Source of the DNA: a virus
DNA length: 64,000 bases
Virus record (IMG/VR): IMGVR_UViG_3300034782_000062
Location: 118,771 to 182,770 of that record
Direction: 5' to 3' (one strand)
Shown: in pieces, positions 45,948 through 52,117 of the stretch
How positions within the stretch are numbered: the first letter of the stretch is position 1
Layout of the letters: the number at the start of each line of letters is the position of its first letter
Translations under genes and position numbers: made by a program
Notes under the pieces: model-generated
What the model saw: only the letters and a program-made list of their open reading frames with translations
What the model was told of the DNA's origin: nothing
Databases searched by the model: none

Positions 45948-46640
45948 ATGACTAAGCCGACGAGCGATAAGTGGTGGCGTACAAAAGAAATCCACGGCTG
46001 TGAAACCTGGGAGGATGGAGAGCTTCTATTTGAATTTGCCAAAGCTCATGGTCTTGTTCCTTCCCACTACATGCTTGAGGTGGGCTGTGGGGCACTGCGG
46101 GCTGGACGTTTTTTCATCGACTACTTGGAGCCTGGACACTATTTTGGCCTTGATCACAACGAACACGTCCTGTCTGCAGCTCGCGAAGAGATCGTCCTTC
46201 AGGGCCTGGTTGATAAGAAAGCTACTCTTTTTCAGTCGACGGATTTTGATCTTTCTTTGTTGCCCGAGGGGATTCGGTTTGACTTCGCCTGGTCTCACTC
46301 GGTCATGACGCATATGACGCCCTCTCAGGTTGAAGCATGCCTGGGCGCTGTGTTTGGTCGTATGGCTGAAAATGGAGTTTACTTCTCTACTTACAACGAG
46401 TCGTTGAACGGTGAGCACACAACCAGTGGAATGCATCCCTGGAGAGACGGGGAACTCAACGGGGCAAGGTTCCCCGCGGGGTTTTTCGTGTCGCTGGCAA
46501 GGAAGCTTGGCTTGGCAGTTGAATTTGTATGCTCGACATACCTGAAAGCGTACACCAGGCAGCCAATCGATAAAGCCGGATTGCAGTTTGTTGTGAGATT
46601 TAGGAAGCAGAGTCGAGAGGCAATGGAAACGGGGTTCTGA
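45948..46640 (+). CDS. Class I SAM-dependent methyltransferase
   Basis: YMLEVGCGALRAGRFFIDYL is motif I (GxGxxR variant), GLDHN the acidic SAM contact, and FDFAWSHSVMTHMTP the motif IV region. GAGGGG precedes the start. AT content is higher than in its neighbours. Small-molecule or protein methylation is likely; the substrate is unknown. Confidence 0.8.
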   Translation: MTKPTSDKWWRTKEIHGCETWEDGELLFEFAKAHGLVPSHYMLEVGCGALRAGRFFIDYLEPGHYFGLDHNEHVLSAAREEIVLQGLVDKKATLFQSTDFDLSLLPEGIRFDFAWSHSVMTHMTPSQVEACLGAVFGRMAENGVYFSTYNESLNGEHTTSGMHPWRDGELNGARFPAGFFVSLARKLGLAVEFVCSTYLKAYTRQPIDKAGLQFVVRFRKQSREAMETGF

Positions 46641-46641
46641 T

Positions 46642-47031
46642 ATGTACGAGCTTGGAATGTCATTCAGAAGGCTCTTCGGCTTGACTGTCTACGACGGGCG
46701 TCGAGAGTACACGGAGCCTGAGTCGGTTCCGCTGGAAAATCGCAACTATCGGCAGGAGCCGATGGTTTTTGAAGAGCTGCCCTGGTCCTGGTACGTCTCC
46801 AGGAAAACGGGAGAGTCGGTGCGCGCCTTTAAGATGGATATCCCTTTAAGACTCCTGGGTGTCCCAGAGGGTGACGGCTGCGCTGCTCATGATGTCCCCG
46901 AGGGGGGGTATCTCTTGCATGATATGGAGATCGCTTGGGTTCTTAGTCCTGAGGACTTCGAGAGAGAGTACGTTGCGACTGTTGAGCTGCTGAACAGTCA
47001 GAAAAAACCCTCAAAGAAAACGGCCGCATAG
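46642..47031 (+). CDS. Hypothetical protein, 129 aa
   Basis: Last protein gene before the RNA region. Mixed sequence with ELPWSWYVSRKTGESVRAFK in the middle and a basic tail (SQKKPSKKTAA). No family recognised. Confidence 0.55.
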   Translation: MYELGMSFRRLFGLTVYDGRREYTEPESVPLENRNYRQEPMVFEELPWSWYVSRKTGESVRAFKMDIPLRLLGVPEGDGCAAHDVPEGGYLLHDMEIAWVLSPEDFEREYVATVELLNSQKKPSKKTAA

Positions 47032-47062
47032 GAAAAAGTTTGGGCTGTCAAGCATTTTCTTG

Positions 47063-47092
47063 TTGACACGCTCTGTGGATAGCATATGCTAC
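47063..47092 (+). promoter_or_regulatory. Promoter with palindromic element at head of RNA region
   Basis: TTGACA (47063), 16 bp, TATGCT (47085-47090); the palindrome ATAGCATATGCTAC covers 47079-47092. It drives rightward transcription into the 47.1-47.35 kb leader and possibly the tRNA cluster. Confidence 0.7.
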
Positions 47093-47097
47093 TTTAC

Positions 47098-47319
47098 ATG
47101 GGCTAGAGAAAGGCCCGGAGAGTATCGAAACAGAAACCAGGATCATGGAAAAAGGCGGCAAAAGCTATCTGACAACAAGGGAGCTGCTCAAGCGTAGCGG
47201 GTGGTCGTTGAATCACCCGTCATGCTTGGAACGGCCCTCCTGTACGCCATTTGCCATTGATACCAACGTCGCGCTTCAGGAGGGTCCCCCGGGGTAGGCT
47301 GAAGCGCATATGACGCGAA
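47098..47319 (+). ncRNA. Structured leader or small RNA between promoter and terminator
   Basis: From the predicted transcript start to the terminator the segment contains a perfect 9-bp stem (GCGCTTCAG/CTGAAGCGC, about 47270-47306). It also contains a possible 50-codon ORF. It could be a small RNA or an attenuator controlling read-through into the tRNA genes. Confidence 0.4.
47145..47297 (+). CDS. Possible 50-aa leader peptide
   Basis: ATG at 47145 after a weak AGGA; the peptide begins MEKGGKSYLTTRELLKRSGW. The stop lies inside the loop of the hairpin at 47270-47306. Coding status is doubtful; it might be a leader peptide. Confidence 0.3.
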   Translation: MEKGGKSYLTTRELLKRSGWSLNHPSCLERPSCTPFAIDTNVALQEGPPG

Positions 47320-47352
47320 AAAAGCCGCCCCGGGTCAACCGAGGCGGCTTTT
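47320..47352 (+). terminator. Intrinsic terminator
   Basis: AAAAGCCGCC and GGCGGCTTTT form a 10-bp stem ending in a T-run, with CGG/CCG pairing inside the loop. It would stop transcripts from the 47063 promoter unless antiterminated. Confidence 0.75.
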
Positions 47353-47374
47353 GACGTTTTTGGAGGAGAAAGCA

Positions 47375-47446
47375 GGGTCCATGAGCGTAAGGGTAGCGCT
47401 CCTGACTTTTAATCAGGCGGTCTGAGTTCGAATCTCAGTGGACCCA
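47375..47446 (+). tRNA. tRNA-Lys(TTT)
   Basis: Acceptor GGGTCCA/TGGACCC, anticodon loop CTTTTAA on a CCTGA/TCAGG stem, T arm CTGAG TTCGAAT CTCAG, discriminator A. All arms pair. First gene of the cluster, 22 nt after the terminator. Confidence 0.95.
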
Positions 47447-47460
47447 CAAAATAACGTTTT

Positions 47461-47535
47461 CGGGGCGTAACTCAGTCTGGCTAGAGTGGGTGACTCTTAA
47501 TCACTTGGTCGGAGGTTCGAATCCTCTCGCCCCGG
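47461..47535 (+). tRNA. tRNA-Lys(CTT)
   Basis: Acceptor CGGGGCG/CGCCCCG, anticodon loop CTCTTAA, T loop TTCGAAT. Discriminator G. With the TTT gene it covers both Lys codons. Confidence 0.95.
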
Positions 47536-47574
47536 CTAAATTGGACAACGTCGGTCCAGTGGTGACGGCCACGT

Positions 47575-47588
47575 TGATCTTTGACAAT
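47575..47588 (+). promoter_or_regulatory. boxA-like antitermination site in tRNA cluster
   Basis: TGATCTTTGACAAT, like the boxA at 21519, lies between the second and third tRNA genes and before a strong hairpin, where antitermination would be needed. Confidence 0.55.
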
Positions 47589-47601
47589 CAGGCATCAATT
47601 A

Positions 47602-47627
47602 CCGGCGCCCCCTTGCTGGGGCGCCGG
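47602..47627 (+). other. Strong 10-bp hairpin
   Basis: CCGGCGCCCC/GGGGCGCCGG with loop CTTGCT, between boxA and tRNA-Asn. No T-run follows, so it is more likely a processing or structural element than a terminator. Confidence 0.6.
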
Positions 47628-47632
47628 ATCGT

Positions 47633-47706
47633 GGGTCAGTAGCTGATACTGGTTTTAGCGCCAGGCTGTTAACCTGGAGATGGGGGTTCAATTCCCTCCT
47701 GGCCCG
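47633..47706 (+). tRNA. tRNA-Asn(GTT)
   Basis: Acceptor GGGTCAG/CTGGCCC (one G-U), anticodon loop CTGTTAA on CCAGG/CCTGG, T loop TTCAATT, discriminator G. Confidence 0.93.
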
Positions 47707-47713
47707 CTACCCT

Positions 47714-47786
47714 TGGGGTGTAGCTCAGTTGGAAGAGCACCTGGTTCTGGCCCAGGTTGTCGGGAGTTCGAGCCTCTCCACCCCAG
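47714..47786 (+). tRNA. tRNA-Gln(CTG)
   Basis: Acceptor TGGGGTG/CACCCCA, anticodon loop TTCTGGC, T loop TTCGAGC, discriminator G with encoded CCA (47787-47789). Confidence 0.92.
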
Positions 47787-48043
47787 CCACCTCAGCTCCG
47801 TTTCGGCAACCTGGAGTAGGTCGATTGAGATCAACGACTGCAGTCGTCTCTGGGAAACGCCCGATCGGCTCACCGAGGATACGGAGCAGTTGCCGCTCGA
47901 CACAAGACGCACACCAGTCGTGTGAGATTCGGGGAAGGTACCGCCCCGACCTGCGTTGAATTCAGGCGCTTGGTGGCCATCTTGCGTCTGGAGGAGCAGG
48001 TGGTCCAAACGGCGTCGATCGGGAGAGTGAGCTGGGGTGGAAT

Positions 48044-48115
48044 ACCGGTATCGTCCAATCGGTAGGACAACGGCCTTTGAAGCCGTGAATACAGGTTCAA
48101 GTCCTGTTGCCGGTG
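48044..48115 (+). tRNA. tRNA-Gln(TTG)
   Basis: Acceptor ACCGGTA/TGCCGGT, D stem GTCC/GGAC, anticodon loop CTTTGAA on ACGGC/GCCGT, T loop TTCAAGT, discriminator G with encoded CCA. Confidence 0.92.
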
Positions 48116-48130
48116 CCAGTATGGTCGCCA

Positions 48131-48207
48131 GCCATGCTGACCCCCTTTTTGTGGGGTGGTGAGTTGCCCCAGGTCCGGAAGGAAGCAAGGTGATTCACCA
48201 CTCTTTT
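48131..48207 (+). ncRNA. ffs: SRP RNA (4.5S-like)
   Basis: The 18-base core CAGGTCCGGAAGGAAGCA with its GGAA tetraloop is identical to the M-domain-binding tip of bacterial 4.5S RNA. It is closed by GTGGTGA/TCACCAC (48156-48201) and probably CCCC/GGGG below. Bacterial SRP RNA binds Ffh for membrane targeting of nascent proteins. The outer ends are uncertain because the next gene, tRNA-Phe, begins at 48208 and could share pairing. A phage-borne SRP RNA may redirect host secretion or replace a degraded host copy. Confidence 0.8.
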
Positions 48208-48279
48208 GGGTCAGTACTCAATTGGTAAGAGCCCGCACTGAAAATGCGGCAGATATCGGTTCGATTCCGATCTGGCCCA
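48208..48279 (+). tRNA. tRNA-Phe(GAA)
   Basis: Acceptor GGGTCAG/CTGGCCC, anticodon loop CTGAAAA on CCGCA/TGCGG, T arm ATCGG TTCGATT CCGAT, encoded CCA. Confidence 0.95.
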
Positions 48280-48293
48280 CCAGGGGGAATGAC

Positions 48294-48719
48294 ATGGCTT
48301 TGGAAGACCTGGACTTCGGCTACGTCATCATTCGTCAGATGTACAGGCCGGAGCACAACGCGGCGGCACCCGTCGGTGTCGTCATCTTTGACCGTGACGA
48401 AGAGCGCTGGGCGATTCGCGTCCTCAGGACGGAAGAGTCGATTCCGTTCGGAGTGGTTCCAAACCACGCCTTCATCAGCATCGTCTCGGGTCAGATTCGG
48501 ACCTACGCAGCGGGGCATCGTGTCCCCTATCTGGACGAGGATGTTCCTCCATGGGAGGCAGTCTTCTGGATGCAGCTCGCGAAGCTCTACACCTGTGCGA
48601 TCCGAATCGACTCACCCAAGGCGATGGCTCGTCCCAAAGACGGCGTCAACCTCGACGTCGCGATCGAAAAGCTTTTTCAGTCGGTGGTCGAGCCGGTTGG
48701 AAAAGGCTATGTTCACTAG
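48294..48719 (+). CDS. Hypothetical protein between tRNAs, 141 aa
   Basis: AGGGGGAATGAC precedes the ATG. The protein is alpha/beta (FGYVIIRQMYRPEHNAAAPV, VGVVIFDRDEERWAIRVLR) and resembles small DUF3037-like proteins in pattern, but I am not sure. Its TAG stop overlaps the first base of tRNA-Asp. Confidence 0.6.
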   Translation: MALEDLDFGYVIIRQMYRPEHNAAAPVGVVIFDRDEERWAIRVLRTEESIPFGVVPNHAFISIVSGQIRTYAAGHRVPYLDEDVPPWEAVFWMQLAKLYTCAIRIDSPKAMARPKDGVNLDVAIEKLFQSVVEPVGKGYVH

Positions 48720-48790
48720 GTACCGAGGTCCAACGGTAGGACACCTGGCTGTCGACCAGGAGAAAGCGGGTTCGACTCCCGTCGGTACCG
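48719..48790 (+). tRNA. tRNA-Asp(GTC)
   Basis: Acceptor GGTACCG/CGGTACC, anticodon loop CTGTCGA on CCTGG/CCAGG, T loop TTCGACT. Overlaps the stop codon of the preceding gene. Confidence 0.94.
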
Positions 48791-48793
48791 CAT

Positions 48794-48875
48794 GGAGGGT
48801 GAGCGGCAGTGGTGCCGGCGCGGTTTTGAACACCGATGACCCTTGACGGGGCGCGTTCGACTCGTACACCCTCCG
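48794..48875 (+). tRNA. tRNA-Ser(TGA)
   Basis: Acceptor GGAGGGT/ACCCTCC, anticodon loop TTTGAAC, long variable arm (CCC TTGA CGGG), T loop TTCGACT with one T-stem mismatch. Class II size (82 nt) fits serine. Confidence 0.85.
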
Positions 48876-49039
48876 CCCTATCCCCCCGGAAGCTTCGGCA
48901 ACCGGGTGCAGGGGACCGAATTTCGGCCCCTAGCTTCATCCCCCACGGCAAGCCGTGGGCCTTGGGCAGCATGTTCCTGTCCTGTCGCTGGTAACGGTGG
49001 CGAAAGTCCCTCCTCTGAGCGCTCATTGGAGGGGCGCCT
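48876..49039 (+). other. Gene-free structured stretch (unassigned RNA?)
   Basis: 164 nt with several strong hairpins: GGGGACCGAA/TTTCGGCCCC, CCCACGG/CCGTGGG with loop CAAG, and CCCTCC/GGAGGG around GAGCGCTC. GGCGAAAGTCC resembles one RNase P core segment but the rest does not. Possibly an unrecognised structured RNA. Confidence 0.4.
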
Positions 49040-49124
49040 GGAAGCTGAAATGGCCAGGGTGCCATGCCCGCTTGGAAAGCGGTGCGCTCTCAAAAGGGGT
49101 GGGGTTCAAGTCCCTCGGCTTCCG
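49040..49124 (+). tRNA. tRNA-Ser(GGA)
   Basis: Acceptor GGAAGCT/GGCTTCC, anticodon loop TTGGAAA on CCGC/GCGG, long variable arm, T loop TTCAAGT. 85 nt. Confidence 0.88.
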
Positions 49125-49129
49125 CTGTT

Positions 49130-49219
49130 GGAAGGGGAATCGTCCAGGGTTGACGAGCCTGTTTCGAAAACAGTGCGCTCGCTGAAGAGGCGGGTGGGGT
49201 TCAAGTCCTCCTCCTTCCG
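49130..49219 (+). tRNA. tRNA-Ser(CGA)
   Basis: Acceptor GGAAGGG/TCCTTCC, anticodon loop TTCGAAA on CTGT/ACAG, long variable arm, T loop TTCAAGT. Confidence 0.88.
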
Positions 49220-49220
49220 T

Positions 49221-49307
49221 GGCAGAGAGAAGCGGGTATGGACCCGTCGCCGACTGCTAATCGGATGGTCCTGTAAAAGGGATGGAGTTCGATTCTCCCC
49301 TCTGCCG
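49221..49307 (+). tRNA. tRNA-Ser(GCT)
   Basis: Acceptor GGCAGAG/CTCTGCC, anticodon loop CTGCTAA on CCGA/TCGG, long variable arm, T loop TTCGATT. Confidence 0.9.
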
Positions 49308-49356
49308 TAGGGCTCCCAGCTATCCTTCGCAAGGAGGACGCAGGGGTGGCCCGCAT

Positions 49357-49718
49357 GGGCCTGATTTGGTTTCGACAGGTACATGAAGTACGTAGGAGCG
49401 TGCCGGAGATGTCTCCTTGCCCGTCAAAACGGGAGGCAAAAAATCAGTTGTCAACACCGATAACTACCATGAAGCACCGCTCGCGAGGGCGGCGTAAGCT
49501 TCCGTTCCACCTGAGGTGCCGCGACTCGGGATGGGACGTCATTTAGTGGCTGGTCAGCTTTCAAGTCTCCGCTCGCTCGGGGCTGACGAGATAGAGAGTG
49601 GACATCTTCCGGGTACGACCTGCCTTGCTGGTCTACCGGTCGTATTGAAGCAGGGCTACGCACGTAGAGCCTACGAATGGACTGTGCGTGGACGCGGGTT
49701 CGATTCCCGCCAGGTCCA
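49357..49718 (+). ncRNA. ssrA: tmRNA (transfer-messenger RNA)
   Basis: The 5' end GGGCCTGATTTGGTTTCGACAGG (first 7 bases pair with CAGGTCC at 49711) and the 3' T arm GCGGG TTCGATT CCCGC have the standard tmRNA form, with a D-loop-like segment. The tag frame at 49450-49497 encodes (V)NTDNYHEAPLARAA and stop TAA; the AA end is a typical protease degron. tmRNA rescues stalled ribosomes and tags their products. Encoding one alongside 35 tRNAs and SRP RNA gives the phage its own ribosome-support set. The 3' sequence reads ACCCA, so CCA is not exactly encoded. Confidence 0.92.
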
Positions 49719-49782
49719 CCCATGGGTTGGCAGCTTGTGGAAAAAGTGTTCGGGGACGGCACTCAATAATCATCCCCAAACA

Positions 49783-49856
49783 CGGGCTGAGGGCTTGATG
49801 GTAAGCCGCCGCGTTCGGGACGCGGAGTAGTGTGGGTTCGACTCCCACCAGCCCGA
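49783..49856 (+). tRNA. tRNA-Pro(CGG)
   Basis: Acceptor CGGGCTG/CAGCCCG, anticodon loop TTCGGGA on CCGCG/CGCGG, T loop TTCGACT, encoded CCA. A GTGTT..GGGGA/TCCCC..AACAC stem lies just upstream (49746-49783). Confidence 0.94.
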
Positions 49857-49860
49857 CCAT

Positions 49861-49933
49861 CGGGGTGTTGCGCAAGTGGTAGCGCGCCAGCTTTGGGAGC
49901 TGGAGGTTGCTGGTTCAAGTCCAGTCACTCCGA
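49861..49933 (+). tRNA. tRNA-Pro(TGG)
   Basis: Acceptor CGGGGTG/CACTCCG, anticodon loop TTTGGGA on CCAGC/GCTGG, T arm GCTGG TTCAAGT CCAGT. Confidence 0.94.
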
Positions 49934-49935
49934 CC

Positions 49936-50151
49936 GATTCGATCCGAATGCCAGAGGGATTACATCAACTAACGGTCCTAAGGTAGCGATGTTGCTTGCT
50001 GTAAAAAGACGCTGGCAGGCACTCAGCGACAGCGGTCACAACGAAAGCGGTGGCTGCGTTCCCAGTGCCGTAACCCTCTTCGGAGGAGCGGTGTACGGAG
50101 GCCGAAACGGGGCGCCGTGTGCTATCTCTTGCCCATTTGTCGGATGGAATC
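49936..50151 (+). ncRNA. Predicted Y RNA 1, payload resembling 23S rRNA domain IV
   Basis: Ends pair as GATTC-G-ATCCGA / TCGGAT-G-GAATC and are followed by a T-run. The Ro-type left motif (CCGAATGC, AGGGATTACAT) and right motif (TCTCTTG..TTTGTCGG) are present. The payload begins with TAACGGTCCTAAGGTAGCGA (49970-49989), an exact 20-nt match to the conserved 23S rRNA helix 69-71 segment. Later pieces (CGAAAGCGGTGG, CCCAGTGCCG, GAAACGGGGCGCCG) resemble sequences that precede helix 69 in 23S rRNA, in permuted order. It ends just before an HNH nuclease gene. Confidence 0.7.
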
Positions 50152-50174
50152 ATTTTTTCAAAAGGGGTGTAACT

Positions 50175-50729
50175 GTGTCTTCAGGTTATCGTTCAAAAAG
50201 AGCCCGTGCAGTATGTGCTGCGTTTGCTCGTGGTTATCGGGTTAGCGAGGATGGCGCACTGATTTCTCCTTCTGGGTTTGAGCTGTCGGATTCTTATAAA
50301 AACCAGAAGGGGTACAGGATGTTCAATATGCGCCTCCCGGGGGAGGCTGGAAATACAAGCGTTCCTGTTCATCAGCTCGCCGCCTTCCAAAAGTACGGCG
50401 ACAAAGCCATAGAAGAGGGGGTCGAGGTAAGGCATCTTGACGATAATAAAGAGAATAACTCTCCGAAAAATTTACTCATAGGAACGCGCTCCCAGAATAT
50501 GATGGATCGCTCTGAGGAGGTTCGGAGGCGATGCGCAAGAAAAGCCGCAAGGGCGAGAAGGAGACTAACGAATAAACAAGCTCAGCAGCTCATCGAAGAT
50601 AGAGCCGCCGGGAGCACATATCTGGGATTGGTTGAAAAATATGGCATAGCGAAAAGCACTATATCTTACATAGTTAATGGTCACATGTATCCAGAGTTGG
50701 ATAGGTCGTGTTTAGATATCCCGAAGTAG
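50175..50729 (+). CDS. HNH endonuclease (homing-type)
   Basis: GTG start at 50175 after AAAAGGGGTG. The 184-aa protein has an N-terminal NUMOD-like part, the HNH_3 core (VPVHQLAAFQKYG, EVRHLDDNKENNSPKNLLIG, TRSQNMMDR) and a C-terminal helix-turn-helix (KYGIAKSTISYIVNGHMY), the usual layout of phage homing nucleases. It follows Y RNA 1, which contains a sequence best known as a 23S rRNA intron-homing target. The stop overlaps tRNA-Tyr. Confidence 0.85.
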   Translation: MSSGYRSKRARAVCAAFARGYRVSEDGALISPSGFELSDSYKNQKGYRMFNMRLPGEAGNTSVPVHQLAAFQKYGDKAIEEGVEVRHLDDNKENNSPKNLLIGTRSQNMMDRSEEVRRRCARKAARARRRLTNKQAQQLIEDRAAGSTYLGLVEKYGIAKSTISYIVNGHMYPELDRSCLDIPK

Positions 50730-50807
50730 ACCACTATGGATGTGGGGTAGGCTGTAAACCTATCGTCGCCGCAAGGGGCCGTGAAAGTTCGATTCTTTCC
50801 TTCGGGA
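50720..50807 (+). tRNA. tRNA-Tyr(GTA)
   Basis: Acceptor CCCGAAG/CTTCGGG, anticodon loop CTGTAAA on GTAGG/CCTAT, long variable arm, T arm GAAAG TTCGATT CTTTC. Its first 10 bases overlap the last codons and TAG of the HNH gene. Confidence 0.88.
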
Positions 50808-50954
50808 CCGGGAGAGTCTTTGTGGAGCCCTTCCACCGGGCCTGGTCGTAAGCCAGGTCGTTATAGGGGCGCCATAGTGCGCCTGGCGTGGAGCCATGGG
50901 AACCCACGAAACGGTGGTGGTAGACAAGGAGGTTCAAATCCTCCGGGCTCCCCC
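50808..50954 (+). other. Unassigned tRNA-like segment
   Basis: A clear T arm (GGAGG TTCAAAT CCTCC) and acceptor half GGGCTCC end at 50950, but the matching 5' half is either GGAGCCC at 50822 (making a 129-nt RNA) or GGAGCCA near 50893 (making a 62-nt tRNA lacking a D arm). Hairpins CCTGG/CCAGG and GGCGC/GCGCC occur between. A degenerate or interrupted tRNA, or another mimic RNA. Confidence 0.35.
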
Positions 50955-50955
50955 G

Positions 50956-51056
50956 TGCCCAAATGCTTGTGGGATTACATTGCGGCGATTGCAGCTAACG
51001 GGTTCGACTCCCGTTTGATAGCCCCGGTGGGCTTTTCTCGCACCTTTTGTTGGGCA
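50956..51056 (+). ncRNA. Predicted Y RNA 2 (T-arm/D-arm payload)
   Basis: P1 TGCCCAA/TTGGGCA; P2 TGTGGGA/TCTCGCA; ATGC and TTACATT on the left and CTTTTG on the right. The payload has a T arm (ACGGG TTCGACT CCCGT), then GCCC-CGGT-GGGC whose GG loop could act as a D loop. It ends 3 nt before tRNA-His, so tRNA 5' processing would trim it. Confidence 0.7.
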
Positions 51057-51059
51057 TTT

Positions 51060-51133
51060 GCCACCGATGCCAAAGTGGTCGCGGCGCCAGGTTGTGGACC
51101 TGGTTTTAGGAGGTTCGAGTCCTCCCGGTGGTA
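51060..51133 (+). tRNA. tRNA-His(GTG)
   Basis: Acceptor GCCACCG/CGGTGGT, anticodon loop TTGTGGA on CCAGG/CCTGG, T arm GGAGG TTCGAGT CCTCC, encoded CCA. Confidence 0.92.
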
Positions 51134-51169
51134 CCAATGTGGTAGTATTCCCCCGTTCGGAGGGAAACC

Positions 51170-51751
51170 TTGGCCATCATTGACAAAAGAACGCCGAAGA
51201 CGGCGAACTCAGGAAATGCTCTTGCACGGTTTTTGTTCAACAAAGGGCTGATAAAGCCTGGTGAGAAGGTTCTCGACTTCGGCTCGGGATCGGGTCGCGT
51301 CGCGGTGCCGCTCTCGAAGCAGTGCACGGTGAAGGTGATCGAGGGCAACGAGGGGTGCCTGGCGAACCTGCTCGACTGTGGCTTCGAGAGGCCAGAGCCT
51401 GGCGAGAAGTTCGACGTCGCCATGGCCTTCTTCGTCTTTCAGCACAACACGCTGGAGAAGGTCAGGGCGATCACCCACTCCTTGTCGTACATGGCCAGGC
51501 GGCTAGTCTTCACCTACCCGACTCATGAGCTGCTCGCGCTTCGGCCGGGCAACAAGCTCAAGTGGGTGCCCGCGGCCGAGCTGAAGGAGCAGCCGATTCC
51601 GGACTGCAATCATCTCAGCGGCGTGCTTCACGAGGCTGAGCTTCCCACCCTGTTCGAGACCTCCGAGTTCGACGTCAGCACCCTTCGCTTTGTCGTGGCG
51701 CAGGCCATGGGCAAAGAACGCGTTCGCGAAATCAAGAGCAAGGTCCCGTAG
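51170..51751 (+). CDS. Class I SAM-dependent methyltransferase
   Basis: TTG start after GGAGGGAAACC. KVLDFGSGSGRVAVPL is motif I, VIEGNE the acidic SAM contact, and FDVAMAFFVFQHNTLEKV motif IV. The stop falls inside tRNA-Arg. Given its place among RNA genes, an RNA substrate is plausible but not shown. Confidence 0.8.
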   Translation: MAIIDKRTPKTANSGNALARFLFNKGLIKPGEKVLDFGSGSGRVAVPLSKQCTVKVIEGNEGCLANLLDCGFERPEPGEKFDVAMAFFVFQHNTLEKVRAITHSLSYMARRLVFTYPTHELLALRPGNKLKWVPAAELKEQPIPDCNHLSGVLHEAELPTLFETSEFDVSTLRFVVAQAMGKERVREIKSKVP

Positions 51752-51814
51752 CTCAGGTGGAAGAGCGTTGGATTCCTAATCCAAAGGCCGTGAGTTCGAG
51801 CCTCACCGGGATCG
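51742..51814 (+). tRNA. tRNA-Arg(CCT)
   Basis: Acceptor GGTCCCG/CGGGATC, anticodon loop TTCCTAA on TTGGA/TCCAA, T arm GTGAG TTCGAGC CTCAC. Overlaps the last ten bases of the methyltransferase gene, including its TAG. Confidence 0.94.
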
Positions 51815-51882
51815 CCTCACCAGGGGAAAACCGCGAGCTGGCAGATAAGCGTGTACACCGCTTTCGGTCACTTCCCCGCCAT

Positions 51883-51955
51883 AGGGCAGTAGCTTTAATG
51901 GGAAAGCACCGGATTCCAAATCCGGCGATTGGGGGTTCGAGTCCCTCCTGCCCTG
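51883..51955 (+). tRNA. tRNA-Trp(CCA)
   Basis: Acceptor AGGGCAG/CTGCCCT, anticodon loop TTCCAAA on CCGGA/TCCGG, T loop TTCGAGT, encoded CCA. Confidence 0.94.
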
Positions 51956-51959
51956 CCAT

Positions 51960-52032
51960 CCCTCGTGGGTCCGCTGGGTGGACTCCTGACTGTCTATCAG
52001 GGTAGAGGCGAGTTCGATTCTCGCACGGGGGG
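51960..52032 (+). tRNA. tRNA-Asp-like (GTC)
   Basis: Acceptor CCCTCGT/ACGGGGG, D stem GTCC/GGAC, anticodon stem CCTGA/TCAGG with loop CTGTCTA, T arm GCGAG TTCGATT CTCGC, encoded CCA. A second GTC anticodon, with an unusual U37, so decoding specificity is less sure. Confidence 0.75.
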
Positions 52033-52041
52033 CCAACGTTC

Positions 52042-52113
52042 GCTCGGTTCGTCTATCGGTTAGGACACTGGCCTTTCACGCCAGTAAGAGGAGTTCGATT
52101 CTCCTACCGAGCA
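52042..52113 (+). tRNA. tRNA-Glu(TTC)
   Basis: Acceptor GCTCGGT/ACCGAGC, anticodon loop CTTTCAC on CTGGC/GCCAG, T loop TTCGATT, encoded CCA. Confidence 0.95.
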
Positions 52114-52117
52114 CCAT

